A stretch of DNA of 64,000 nucleotides from Strix aluco (lineage: Eukaryota > Chordata > Aves > Strigiformes > Strigidae), in the NCBI RefSeq assembly GCF_031877795.1, contig NC_133932.1, forward strand, positions 38,702,180-38,766,179. The letters are read 5' to 3'. The position numbers were made by a program, and so were the translations under genes. Positions 9,880 through 59,454 of the stretch are shown here, piece by piece; positions within the stretch are counted from its first letter, which is position 1; each line of letters opens with the position of its first letter. The notes beneath the pieces were generated by a model. It saw only the letters and a list, made by a program, of their open reading frames with translations, had not been told where the DNA came from and ran no database searches.

Positions 9880-12800
9880 TACACGGAGACAATTGGCTTT
9901 TATTGTATGTACAGCAGTAGTTATTTCTTTAAAAAATCCTCAGGCTTTTTAGTGATATAATAAATCTGTACATCATAGACTTCTTAATTGCACCAACTTA
10001 ATTTTGTGTACACACAGAATAAAAGGAAAAAAAAAAAAAAAGACACCCACCACAGAAGAAGTGACTATCACAGTTGAATTCTAGGAAAAAATGTTTTACC
10101 CCACCTGGAATATCAGAGCATAATACATTATTGGGAAATACAGACTTATAGTGTTGGGAAGACCTCAGATCCATCCTTCCCAGCTATTTTAACATCATGC
10201 CAGCAGCTTGCATAGTAACAGTTTGGATATCCTGAGTGAAATGATATTATTCACCCTTAACTTAATCACCCTTTTTATGTAGTTAATCTTGAGTTGTTTG
10301 TCACCAAGGCTGTGGCTTAGCAATGTACAGAAGCGTATGCTGACTTTAAACACATGAATAAATCCACTTAGGTCCTGTGGAGGTCAAAGCATGGGGTCAG
10401 CTGTTCCCACTCACACTGGGAATGTCTTAGCCCGGAGCTACAACATATTTAATTTTGTACCAGGATAAGCACTTATCTCAAACTTCAGCTCTACAATTCA
10501 AAAACTGCAATAAACTAAAATGAAAATGCCATGCGGCTCCCACCTTGTACAGAGCTCTTGCTCCTTGTAACACCTTGCGCTACCAGAGCTGAAAAAGATG
10601 TTAAAACAAGAGCAAGATTCTTATTTTGCTTCCCCGTACACATTTGGTAGCATTTTATGTAGTCGATGTTGCTTTTTCCTACGATACTTTGCATATCAAG
10701 AACACCAAAACTTTACAAGAAATACACAGCAGAAAGCTTTCACTTGAAAACCACCTAGAACCAGTGAGGAGATGCAGTACCAGGAAATGCTGTAAAATTT
10801 CACTGATGCTCAAAACTGGTATCATTGCCAGGCAATAGAACACCTCGAAAAAAGCAGTGCTGTAAGCCAAGTCCTCTCAAGAGCAAGACAGTAACTACAG
10901 GTCTGTATGACCTGGAGCCCCAACCTCTCTCCCAAAAAAAGAGCAGGGGGAAAAGAAAATCTAACAGAAACCATAAGAATAAAGCCCAGTATTTATGCTC
11001 GCACAGTTTATGACCTGCCCATTAAGTTGAAGAAGTTTGCCAAAGGTATTTTGCTTTTTAAATTAATATGAACTTTTTTCCATGATGGCATTCCTTCTCC
11101 TTCCTGCCGCCTAAGAGTCACAAGTTTCATACATAGTTAGGAGTGAAATGACTGTCATTTCTTCCTGGGGTGAACTGGATATGAAATACCGGTGATCCAG
11201 GGATAAAGGACCCCCTCCTCTTTAAAGTGACTTCTAAAGTGATCTCAGTCACTTTAAGAAAGTTACCTGGCTTGTATTCACATTTGAGATATTAGGTAGT
11301 TTTATTGCTTTAATCTACAAAGAAAAATTTAGTTCTTGTACTACTTACTTGGTCAAAATTCACACTAAAGCTGAGGCAAATCTTGGTTAGGTAAGGATGC
11401 AGGTTGTCTCCATCAAGGCAAATGAGAAGCTAAAATACCATAAAGCAGAACAAACCACAAACAAAGATTAAGAAGGTTCAATTATGGGCCGAAAATTTGT
11501 TTAGAAAGGAAAAGCAAGCCTTCATCTCTTAGTCCTCATAAAATAAAGACCATGCCTTCTTTGCTGTACAGAACATCCGGAAACACGAAAGTGTAAGAAA
11601 AGGGGCAAAAAGGAAGAAAGATTTCACAGGTTGTTTCCAAGCTACTGTTCTGAAGTAATTAAATTGGAAGGCAGAAAACAAGAAGTTTTTGGTGTACTAT
11701 CATGCAGAGATTTGTTCTACTGTTCAAATGTGTAGTTATTAAAATTATGAAGACTGCAAAACGTAAAAGAGCAAAATTATTCCCTCCAGCATCCTTCATA
11801 CAATTGCACAGGAAATATTCAGCACCTGACAGGATACATCATGGTGTTAGTTATACCAGTTTACAAATCCAGTCCTCCTGACCCAAACCTGTAGCATAGC
11901 TCCTGCTGGTTGTCAGGACCCAACTCATGCTGACCTAAATACTAATACACAAAAAAGGTACATACTGAGATCTGATCTTAAATGACAATCTAAATCACCC
12001 TGGGAGGGGGGAATGGGATTCAATATTGAGGCCCTTCGGGGTTGTCATGACTGAGCAACTCAATTGTCCCTTTCTGTTTAGTACCTTAGCTTGTTTCTAC
12101 AACAGGACATAAACTATTTGCAGAGGAGCAGGTGAAGAACACACCAGCCAGATACAGAGATCAAACATCAAACCAAATTATGTTTATTTTCCTGAGGAGT
12201 GAAGGCATTTAAAAAACAAGATTCCCTTTTTACCCCAAATGCCTTACTTTCCTCATCTTAAGAATTAATTCTCTCTCAATATATGCGAGCCCAAACTTTC
12301 ACACAGTTTGCAGTATAGGATGTTCTCGGTTCCCACCATCAAGACACACATTAACTAGGCAATCACCAAGAGCTTAAGAAAGAGGAACCAAAAACCACTT
12401 CTTCAGTGTGTATCTGTTCTTTGGGGTAAGCTGCAGGCAAACCCTACTCCTGTATTCTGCAAGTTATCCAGTGTTCTTTCCACCCCATTCTACAGTACAT
12501 GATAAAGCCTCTGTAAATTAAAATCCCAGTTCAGTAATTTAAGCAGACTTCAAGTACTGTTATGTGATCCCTTTACGCTCCCAATTCCACAGCTTTTAGT
12601 GTAAGGGATGCTACCCATGAAGCTCAGTCTCACTTTAATTTCTTGAACTCAGCGACCAGGTGTCGTTTTCTCCTTCAGCAAACAAGACTGAGCATTTAAA
12701 ATATGGCAGGGATTTGACTCCCCACCCTGCCCCATCATGCAAAGAGCTCCTAATAAGTCAAGGGAGAAAGTCTATGTTGAGAGAACGTAACATCAGGTTT

Positions 12801-14758
12801 TTTAGTGCTCATATCATGAACCACTGTGGAACAAACAAATGAAGAAACCTAACTTCTACTTTGTATTAAATTAACAACAAACAGAAGTGTTCAAGCACAC
12901 TCAAGCTGGACAAACCTGCATTACTGAATTGGGATTTCTAAGCATGTTACAGCTCTAGAAGACTCAATTGTAACTAATTTTCAAAATACAGACTATTAAA
13001 ATACCTTCAAGTGTTTTCATAATAAGCAGTGTGCTTAATTAAGTATACAACTATTTGATATTCTGGACTGCTGTACTACCACAGTGATTTTAGGAGGTTA
13101 CACATAAACAGTACTTTTAAACAGTAGGCTCAGTTAAAAGATTTAAGACAGTTAATGTCCTCTAATATTTTCTTATTAAAAAAGAAACCAAACCCCCTCT
13201 ACTTTTATATTCTTTGCAAAAGTATTTACCAAGGAATCTAGAGTTCATCAGAAGTTTTGAAGTGTATTTCTGTTCTTCAGTGACTTTCTATTTTTGAAGA
13301 ATGGTTTAAGTTGAAAACCCAAATATCTGTCAAAGTGTTGGATGTCTTATGGGGAGGAGAGGGTGGGGGGGAATCACTGTTGGCAAAGCAGGCACAAATC
13401 TATCATCCATTCATGTAAGTAATTTAGATGGAACGGATGTTTCTCTTGTCTAAAACAAACAGGCTTGGTCCTTTGTCCTCAGTAGGAATGTAGATGATGG
13501 AAAAGTACAGGTATGTGCAAAAGATGGTACCTGTGAAATACTGACTGACATTTTACTCTTCTTAATAGCCAAAACAAGAACTATGCCTTTCATCAGTTTT
13601 CCCTTTTCATTTAAAGGAGCCAGCTGCAATATATAATGAGGAAAAAAAGTTAAAAACCTCAACCAACCAACCACTCACCACGTGACAACACTGGTAGATC
13701 TAGAAAGTGAAAAATGACTAAGGGAATTGTTGTTATTATTTTTTAAAAAGCTCTCTTCACAACTGTGTTTTCTAAGATCTCACTAAATGTTTGGCAAGTA
13801 AAACAAGCTGTCTAATGAAAAGCATTATAGGGTTAAACATGATCTATTCATCACTTATTGCTCCTAGCTTTGCATTTGATACGATGGTTAATATACTTGT
13901 CTAACAAGTACTTGGGAGAAGGAATTAGAGCCCCTAAGACAGGTTTTTGCATTAGCAACGCAGCTTCTCACACAGGGAAGAAAAGCTACATGTGAGAATT
14001 TGTAAATGTCTTGTTTGCGAGTAGACTCAAGTAGACTTTAAAAAAAGTTCTGTTTTTTTAAGCATAATTTATGCACAGAACATTAAACAATATGCTAGTA
14101 TAAGTATTTGCATAATTTATTGATTTATGGCTAATATCAAAGGCATCTCTCCACCTACATGGACTGAGCAGTTATTACAGCAGGCTACAGTTATTACAGT
14201 AGGCTATCTTAATCAGCATTTTAGTTCTGCTTCTGAAAACTTACCCATTTCCAAATTACAATACAAACTGGATCTGGGTCTCTCTTCCCTTTCAGCCTGA
14301 CTAGAAAAAACAAGTTGAGACTTGTGTTGCTACTATTCCAGGCTGCAGTAAGGAAGCACAGTGGTATCTTCTCTCTTTATAGTGGTTCAGTCATCTAGCA
14401 GGTATGATGTTTCAGTTCTTAGCTCCCCGTTAATGTAAACTAGGTGCTTACACGCAGGGCCTCCCTGCCTGCACCATTCCCCATCCTCCCTCATCTTCTA
14501 CATTAAACCACATGGTCCTCCAAAAGCTGTCACGATACAAGTAGTGCTGCTTGTATTTAGAGGAGCAACTTTATAATCAGAGAGAAAAAGTGTTCTGGAA
14601 AAATAAACAAAAAAGACAAGCTTTCTGTTTATTCCCGGACCACTGTACTCGTGAACATCATTTTATGCAAGTCATCAGCCATATTTGTATTCTCTAGTAC
14701 TGCTCTGTAAACAAACGGTCAAATGATGTGCAAGTATCCCATCAGAGAGTGTTCAGTC
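9880..14758 (-). other. C2CD2: Probable C2CD2 3' untranslated region
   Basis: AT-rich non-coding sequence that directly follows the stop codon. Minus-strand AATAAA signals appear at 14633-14628, 14121-14116 and 9904-9899, among others. The last is followed by a GT-rich stretch (about 9895-9865), as expected of a cleavage site, and no coding exon lies between. A UTR of about 4.9 kb would be long but not unusual. A shorter UTR ending near 14.6 kb is also possible. The region contains an A15 run at 10027-10041 and a short tandem repeat at 14169-14206. Confidence 0.45.
14169..14206. repeat. Two-copy tandem repeat, 19-bp unit
   Basis: CAGTTATTACAGCAGGCTA at 14169-14187 and CAGTTATTACAGTAGGCTA at 14188-14206, one mismatch. 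It lies in the probable C2CD2 3' UTR. Confidence 0.9.
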
Positions 14759-51008
<36,250 letters not shown>

Positions 51009-51560
51009 GGCTGACCATAATGGGAGCCGCGCTACCGGCCCCCACCAAGACGCGCACGGCGGCGGCGGGGCCGGGCAACGGGAGCCGCAGCCCGCGCAGG
51101 GCCCGAGCCGGCAGCGGCGGGACGGCGTCCGGCCGCCTGCCCGGGGACGCGCCGCGCCGCCCACAGCGCAGTCACCGCCCGGCCCGCCCCCGGCGGCGGC
51201 CCGGCCCCGGCCCCGGCCCCAACCACCGCCCCGGCCCGGCGCTGTCGGCGTGGGCGGCCCATGGGCGCGGCGGGGGCTGGCGAGCGGCCGGCGGGGTCCC
51301 CCGGCGCCCCGCGGCACTGCGGGTGAGGGGGCGGCCGGCGGCCCGGGGGGCGGCGGCCGCGGGAGGGAGCGGGGCGGGCGGCGGGGACGCGCGGGCTGCG
51401 GCCGGGGGTCTCGTCTGCGCCCTGAGCCGGCGGTTCTCCCAGAAACCATTTGGGGTGCTGTGGGCAGCGGGGACGAGGAGAGCGCTGCCGGGGGGGGCGA
51501 GAAGGGGGGGCTTCGCTAGAGACGATGGGGCGGGAGGGGCGTTCGGGTGCCCCGGAAGGT

Positions 51561-52835
51561 CGCAGGTGTCGAACTAATCATTTTGGTTGGTTTTCATCCC
51601 ACAAAAGGTTTCCCCTTGCATCACGTTACTTAGTGATGTCGTCTGCACACTAAGCAACAACTGCAAGGGAAGAATTACGAGAACAGCCCCTCACGTCTTT
51701 GCCCACGACAGACGAAGGTGTTAATGCCCGCCTGTGGGCACGCCGTGGGAGTCGGTTATGAACCAGGCCTGACTTCTTCCCCCAAGAAGAAGGATCACAT
51801 CATCTTTGTGTTCAAGAGGCTGAGGCATACTCCCCTAGTTCATGTCAGAATTGCGAAGCCCAGTGAATAAAATTGCCACGCTGCCCCTCGGCAGCAAGCG
51901 AGCATTTAGCGAAGGCACCCCTGTACGTAACGGGGTAACGTTTGCAGGTCTGTGATCACCTTCCTGCTCACCCCTTCGCAGCACGGCAGGAACAGCTAAG
52001 GACATTACGGGGCATTTTATTTTCCCCTCTGCTTCCTATCAAAGGGTGAACCCAAGCTTCCCTTTTCTTCCTGCTGCCTTATCACCTCCTCTGCAGAGGG
52101 TAACAAACTCACCGGAAGGAGGGAAAAACCAATTCTGTATTTCATTGTGAGCTGCGACCTAGAGTATAAATTCAGAACTAAGAACTTTCTACAAACCATG
52201 CTGAATGACTGTTGTTATCAGTAGGAGGTTTGCGATAAAGGGGAGGAAATTGTCTTTTGATAGTAAATAAAAGTTTCATAATCATTTATTTCTGTCACAT
52301 TTATTTTTAGTAAGTTCTTGTTTGGTTTTCAGAGTGCTACCTTAGCTCATCGCTATTTGTGTCCTCATTTTTATTCTGCTTTTCTTTGCCTGCTTTATTT
52401 CTTTCATAGTGACTTTCTTTACCCGTGGCAGCTCCCAGCCGATGAACCTCACTTGTAATTTTTGCCCGATCCATGCGCTAAAACAACCGGTGATTAAGTC
52501 ATTGAGGTTGGTAGTGAAATGTCATTGTGAGTTCTTGCTCTGCTCAGGTTTAGGCTATTGCCACTGTAGCCATAAAGGGCAGAAACATCTTTTCCTTGCT
52601 GGAAACTGGAATTCCAGACCATCGGAGTGCGTGCCATGGATCACAGGGGGGAATAAGGGGGGGTCCCACGGTGCCTGGCTCTGGCGTACCTGCCAAGGGA
52701 GCCATGCAGATGGCAGGTGCCGAGGTGCAGAAGCCATGTGGGCTCACAGACCTGACAGCGAATGCTTGTTTGCTGGATGTTGTCAAGCGCATTCACAGCT
52801 AGAAGCAGAGGTAAAAAGAAAAGGGAAGTTAGTGC
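51561..52835. other. Intergenic upstream of C2CD2
   Basis: No gene or repeat is recognised between the CpG island and the CR1 cluster. Confidence 0.5.
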
Positions 52836-54319
52836 ATTACAGAATCCCTGAATGGTTGAGGTTGGAAGGCACCTCTGGAGGTCATTTGGTCCAACCCCCC
52901 TACTCAAGCGGGGCCACCCAGAGCCAGTTGCCCAGGACCATGTCCACATAGACGGCTTTTGAATATCTCCAAGGACTCTACAACTTTTCTGGGCAACCTG
53001 TACTAGTGGTTGGACACCCTCATAGTGAAAAAGTGTTTTTCCTTATGTTCATGGGGAACCTACTGTCTTTCAGTCAGTGCCCATTGCCTCTTGTTCTGTC
53101 ACTTGGGCACCACTGAAAAGAGCCTGACTCCATCTTTGCACCCTCCCTTCAGATATTTATATACATCGATAAGATCCCTCCTGAGCTTTCTCTAGCCTTC
53201 CCCCCCCAGTTCTCTCAGCCTTTCCTCATATGAGACATGCTCCAGCCCCTTAATCATCTTAGTGGCCTTTCACTGGACTCTATCCAGTGGCGACACAGCA
53301 CTCCAGGTGTGGCCTCACCATTGCTGAAGAGAGGGGAAGGATCACTTCCCTCAGCCTGCTGGCAACACTCCTCCTAATGCAGTCCAGGATGCCATTAGCC
53401 TTCTTTGCTGTAAGGACATGTTGTTGGCTCATGTTTAATTTGCTCTTCACCAGGACCCCCAGGTCCTTTCCGCAAAGCTGCTTTCCAGCTGGTCGGCCCC
53501 CAGCACATACTGGTGTGTGGGGTTGTTCCTCCCCGGCTGCAGGACTTTGCACTTCCCCTTGCTGAACTTTGTGAGGTTCCTGTCAGCCCATTTCTCCAGC
53601 CTGGCAAGGTCCCTCTGGGTGACAACACAACCCTCTGGAGTATCAGCCACCCCTCCCAGTTTTGTGTCATCTTCAGACCTGCAGAGGGTACTCTCTGCCC
53701 CACTATCCAGATCATTAATGAAGCTGGTGAACAGGATTGAAACCCAATTTTGGCCCCTGGGGTACACCACTAGTTGCAGGCCTCCAACTAGATTTTGTGC
53801 CATTGATCTCTGGGTCCGGCCGTTCAGCCAGTTTTCAGTCCACCTCACTATCTGCTCATCCAGCCCATACTTCATCAGCTTCTCCATGAGGATCTTATGG
53901 GAGACAATGTCAAAAGTCTAGGTAGACAATGTTCATTGCTCTACCAAGCCAGTAGTTTCATCACAGAAGTTTATCAGGTTAGTCAAGCGTGACTTCCCCT
54001 TGGTGAATCTATGCTGAGTACTCCTGATGACTTTCTTGTTCTTCATGTGTCTGGCAATGGTGTCCAGGATTAGCTGCTCCATCACCTTCTCAAGGATCGA
54101 GGTGAGGCTGACTGACTTGTAGGTCCTGGTGTCTTCCATCCTGCCTTTCTTGAAGTTAGGAGTGGTGTTTTCTTTCTCCAGTCCTTGGGCACTTCTCCCT
54201 GTCACCATGTCATTCAAAGATGATCGAGCGTGGCCTTGTAATGGCATCTGCAGCTCCCTCAGTACTTGTGGGTGCATCCCATCAGGACCCATGGACTTAC
54301 ATATGTCCAGTTTGCTTAA
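52836..54319 (-). mobile_element. CR1 LINE, older copy, 3' part (split by a nested insertion)
   Basis: Reverse-oriented CR1. The 3' end is at about 52836 (TGGTTGAGGTTGGAAGGCAC). Moving right, the minus strand encodes reverse-transcriptase segments in three different frames: [17 protein letters not shown] (53280-53552), EKLMKYGLDEQIVRWTENWL (53447-53887), and GPDGMHPQVLREL with SLTSILEKVMEQLILDTI (53933-54292). Frameshifts, stops and loss of the region around the first catalytic Asp make it inactive; the FADD box is changed to SEDD. It continues at 54466 after the inserted CR1. Confidence 0.93.
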
Positions 54320-54460
54320 TCATAGAATCATAGAATGGTTTGGGTTGGAAGGGACCTTAAATACCATCTAGTTCCAACTCCCCTGCCATGGGCAGGATTA
54401 GGTTGCTCAAAGCCTCATCCAACCTGGCCTTGAATACTTCTAGGGAGGGGCCATCCACAA
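54320..54460 (-). mobile_element. CR1 LINE, younger copy, inserted into the older CR1
   Basis: A 141-bp 3' fragment in minus orientation with the terminal repeat TCATAGAATCATAGAATGG at its 3' end and GGTTGGAAGGGACCTTAAA. It is flanked on both sides by CTTAA (54315-54319 and 54461-54465). The older element reads through across the insertion (GTCCAGTTTGCTTAA to GTATTCCCTGACCTGATCC). Confidence 0.88.
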
Positions 54461-54570
54461 CTTAAGTATTCCCTGACCTGATCCTCCTCCACCAGGGGTA
54501 CATCTTCTTTGCTCTAGAGTTTCACCTTGGTCTCTGGAGCCTGGGGTTCCTGAAGGGCTGTTACACCAAC
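54461..54570 (-). mobile_element. CR1 LINE, older copy, continuation
   Basis: GTATTCCCTGACCTGATCC, TCCTCCACCAGGGGTA and GGTTCCTGAAGGGC continue the CR1 consensus interrupted at 54319. Similarity fades near 54570. Confidence 0.8.
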
Positions 54571-57500
54571 ATTTAATACAGTATTTTAGAATATGGGGGC
54601 TAGGCCTTTGGGAGGAGGAATAGGTTGCTTCTTGAGAAATAATAGTTGATCATTTTGTGTTGTAAATATATTGTCCACATTTGCACCCATAAACTACAAA
54701 CTTGACAGGGACAGAACATGGTTTTATCTGCTGTAGTTAGTTCACTGTATGGACATAAGAAGAATGGGCTACTTGGAGGTCAAAATATTTGCCTGGCACA
54801 CAAGGAAATCCCACACTCCATTTACTGACCAGCTGCCTTCTGCCTGCCTGACTCCAAAGGAGATTTAGAGTACACCTACATGATACCAAGCTGCTGAGAT
54901 CTCCAGAGATCCACAACTAGAGCCATGTTGCTATGTTAGCACAGCTCCATACATAGGTTAATTGATCCCGTTGAGAGACTGGATTGATTAGCCGGGCTGA
55001 TTTTAAGATCCAGACCAGTATCTTTGCTGTACCAGCTTGTCTGCAGATAGCTCAGGGATTTCTAATACAGCACTGCATTGTGTGGCTGACAAACCTGCCC
55101 TTAGCTTGTCCCATGTTTCAGTTCCCCATATATGCCACATAGACAGTTTTCTTTAACTGGCAGGAATTTTGTGAGTCTAATTAGTGAACATGAAATGACG
55201 AGAAAGAGTGAAAGAATACACTGAGATATTAAGAACAGTTTTCCTTTACAGAACTTTATCAGCTATCTTGTTACTAGAAATATTTTACATTTTTACTTTT
55301 GAAGTATAGCAAAAATATGTGGCAGCTAATATTTAATTATTTTCCTTTTTCATGCACCTGTGAACTTGGAATAGCCCTCTCTGAACATTCAGAATCTTAC
55401 CCATCAAAGCATAGCTCTGGGGATGCGATTAGTAAAGTAATTAGTTTTTCATAATTCTGTGTACTTTGAAGCTGGGAACTGTGATTCTGACTTGCTCCTA
55501 GGCTCTGCTATGTGCTGTGTTTCTAGGAAGCAACTTCTGTACTTCCCAAACCTCAGCGTTTATTTTAATTAGCAAGTATATATCTCTGTCAGTGATGGTT
55601 GCAAAGCAAGTTTAAAAAGTGTAAAGGGAGTGAGATTGATACAGAGTTGATTTTACAAGGGTTCTAGAGCAAGAGAGTTATAAATGCATCAGTCATCATG
55701 GTTACCTCACTTGTCCTGTTTTGGTCCTTTGAAGTATGAATTTTATTAACTGTTTCACTCCATGTTGGAAAGGCAAGAAGAAAACTGCAGACCTGTAGCT
55801 TACTCTGACCTAGTCTATGCTAGAATGCTTTGCTGATAGAACTACCCTAGGCACATGAACAACAAAGAAATATCTCACCCGTTAACTAGTGCTGCGGTTC
55901 ATCATACCTCTGTTCAGGGATGCTCTTTTCCACCCCGCAGACAGAATGTGGGCAGAACTTTTTGGACCTTGACATTTTGTTTGAACTTTCCAGATTTGTT
56001 GCAACTTTCCAAATATGTTGCAGGTGGGTGGAACAGTGGCTTGGACTTGGGACAGGCAAATGTATATGCCGGGGTGGGACACAGCAGGGTAACCGGAAAA
56101 TGCTAGATCTGAGACTATCCTGAGTTCTGTGTTATAGATATAAGCAAAGGGAGCAGGATGAGATCATAGTTGTTTAATCAATTTCATTTTTAAAGCTGTG
56201 AGCAGAACAATGACCAAAAAAAGCGCAGTACGTTCAATCGCTGCAATTAAATGATCATTTATACGATTATAATGTACAGAGATAAAATCAATCCAAACCT
56301 TTCCCACTAATTCTCTGCCTCTGAGCTCCAGAGTATTTTTTACACACATGAAAGAAAGAGAAGGTTCATAAGAGGCCATACACGCAGTCTAACATGAAGT
56401 CTGAAACAAGTGCTTTGTCAGGACAGTGTAATAGTGTAAGAGATGCTTAGTTTAGTAAAACTGCACTTTGGCCAACAGAGGCTTCTTCCAGTGTCCCAGG
56501 GCTCTGTGTGATGCTGCCTTTCCCTGTGAGGTGGCTGTAACCATGTCTTCATTATGAGATTTTGCTAGCATAACAGCCAGCCTGAGGTGGTACCACCAAA
56601 CACTCTTCATTAACAGCTCTGCTGGCAGAAGGAGGCCTGTTAATTTTCACACCTGAAATGTGGCCCCCTCGGCATGTTACTTCTCATGGAAGAGGGAACT
56701 GTTTCCCCTTTCACATGTAGCATTTCAGCCTCTCTCCCACTCTTTTACCTGCTGAGCCAGAGGCAGGTAACAGGCATGTCCTTTTACCTGCTGACTGTGG
56801 CAAGTTTGCTCAGGAATTGTGGGGCAAGGAAAGACACAGTGCTAAAGCTAAAAGATGAGCTCCTCCACTTGGTCCTGTCCTTATGTGTACTCACTCTCCA
56901 GCCTGTTTTCTGTAGCCCCTTTCTAGGTGAGATTCAGTATGCGTGACCCATCTTGTCTCATGTGAGTCAACATACCAGAAACGTTGTCCCCTGCTTTGTG
57001 ACAGCTGTCTGAGAGAGTGACGGGTGTGCAAAGAGCTGGAACAAGGGCCAGGTGGGATGCCCAGAGAAGCCTTGTTGGAAGATGGTCAACAGTCTAGCAC
57101 CAAGGAGGTGCCACTAAGCAAGCTCTCCTAACTAGGAGCTAGCATGGGGGCAAGGAGGCTAGCACTCAGCTGGCTCTTGATCTAGAGTAACTCCCACCAA
57201 CTTGTGTCTTCCAGAGAACATCCTCTTCTTACGAAGGAGTCTTTCTCCATACAAAAAAGGCTCCGAGATGATGACATCATTAGAGCTTCACTTTGACAAA
57301 TGCTCTTATTTTTGGTTCTTTTGCAAAAACAGGAGGTATCTGATCTATCCAAACACTAATTTCTATTGAAGAAAAAGTAGTATGTCCACCATGACCTCAT
57401 AATAAAAAAACTTCAATTCATTTAGCTCATTTAGTTCTTCTTTGCCCAAATGCCTACATCTCTTAAGTGCTTAAGAAGGCACACTGCCAGGAGCTGAGTT

Positions 57501-58275
57501 TTTCATTAGATCAGAAAATATATCTTATAGCTTTGTTATTATATATGTTATTAATATACAGGTCTGGTCCTAAAAAAATCTTGAAAAAACAGTCATGCCC
57601 TATAAATATAATTGTTGACAATTTGGCTAAGTTTCAAAACAAATAGGTCACAATGTTTTATTTTGACCACTCATAATTTCGAATTATTCATTCAGATATA
57701 AAGCAAAACTGCAAAGCCATGTTTCGATTCTATTATAGCAACCATGGACCCAAGTTGGTACACCTTGGATACTTGTACTTTCTTTTGAAGCCATTCATGC
57801 ACCAGAAATACAGCCTATCAATCAATGAAAAAAACATGAGAAAGCAGACAAATAATAGCACCATGGTGTTTGCATTCATTGTAGCACATCGGTATTCCAC
57901 CCATTAATTTTAGAAGTCTCTTATCATTTTATCGTATTATAACTGTTGTGCTTTTCTCTGTAGGATCACACTTTGCCCCCTCTCCAATATCCGGTAAATA
58001 ATCTATTCCTAAGTGGTCATGATTTTGCAAGAGGAACAAAGGCTAACAACAGCCATTTGGTCTAGAATTGCTCATCGTTTCTTTTACTGCTTGTACCTGG
58101 CACTGCAATGGAAGAAGGAAAACTATTTTTGAGAGTATTATTTTTTCTATGATGATGGCTCTTCAAAAATATATTTACTAGACTTCAGTAAAATACTGTG
58201 AGTTTTTGGAAACTAAAACATGACAGACTAGCTTCTTTTATTTTTTTTCACCTGCTGGAGCCAGTTATATTCTCT

Positions 58276-58289
58276 CCACCAGAGAGCGC
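58276..58289 (+). promoter_or_regulatory. CTCF-like motif
   Basis: CCACCAGAGAGCGC agrees with the CTCF core (CCACYAGRKGGCRS) except for one position. Without conservation or binding data this is only a candidate. Confidence 0.35.
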
Positions 58290-59430
58290 AAGTATCACCA
58301 GAGGGGATGGTGCTGGGATGGAGAGATTGCTGTACTTGCAAGCAATATTGTGAGCTGTCTTCCTCAAGGACGGCTCTCTAGACATGACGGGCGATTCCAG
58401 CTACATGAAGTTTCTTGCCTGTGGCTTAATTTAGGCTGAGAGTTAAGATTGTGTCCAAATGGTTAAGGCTTCCCATGTTCAAGGAACTACTGGACAGATT
58501 CCTGCCTCTCCTTCTGAATCTCGGGCTCCAGCCCAGGAGATGCTGACTTCCCAGAGACGTGTGCTTCTCCCCTACAGTACAAACACTCATATGCTCCTCA
58601 GACACATGCTGGAGGACACTAAGACCAACTGGCTTTGGGACTGTTGGGCATCAGAAAGAAGAAAGGACTTGGTGAGTAGTAAAAGAGATCTTCAAGTTTT
58701 AGAGAACAAAGACATTTCAAGCAATGTTGTAGGAAATCAATAGCAAGAGTATGAAACAAAATAAAGGCTTTTGGCTTTTGAAAAATCTCAGAACCCACGA
58801 CTTCCTCTAGAAGAACAGTGAATATGCTCCAACTCAGCTAGATGGCTAAGAAAACCCAAGGGCATGTACCAGTTTTGTGGTGCATGTTTTCCCAGAGCAC
58901 ACCCCCGTGGGTACTGCCCTAAGGCTAAAACACCTTGACTCTGGAGCACATGGGTACAGACTCACTCACAATATGGTTATGCAAATTCTCCCAGTTACTT
59001 GGAGAAGAATGCAAGTGTTAGGGCACCAGCAAATGGTAAAAAGCTTTTAACTCTTCAGTCATGAGTTCACATTATGTTTAAGTGTGTTGACTATGTGTTA
59101 TCATAACAGGTGTTAAGCTACAACTAGTGCTCTTGCATTTTCTTAGACAACTGTCTGCACTGCAGAAACCATTGGGATAGACTGGCATCCTCCTTGACAG
59201 TCCCAACAGGGAGTCAAGGATTCAAGAGTCTGGAATGAGACGCACCTCACCTCTCCACTCCTAGCTGTCAGTTAGGCAGAAAGCATGCTGCTTAATGAAG
59301 GAAATACCACAGAAGACAGCTTTTAGGCAAAAGTGTATCGTAGTGTGCCTTTGATCTAACAGGGAATTTTCTTCAAACTCAGCAACTGCCATGTAACTGA
59401 GCCATATTTAAACACGCTCACATGCATTTT

Positions 59431-59454
59431 TATATACATACATACATATACATA
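59431..59454. repeat. (TACA)n microsatellite, short
   Basis: TATATACATACATACATATA, followed by a GAGAGAG run. Confidence 0.8.

Noticed and set aside
53287-53921. Plus-strand open frames over the CR1 element
   Set aside because: They are antisense shadows of the CR1 reverse-transcriptase sequence on the minus strand.
58459-58743. 94-codon plus-strand open frame in the intergenic region
   Set aside because: No homology recognised and no supporting signals. An open frame of this size is expected by chance in 64 kb.
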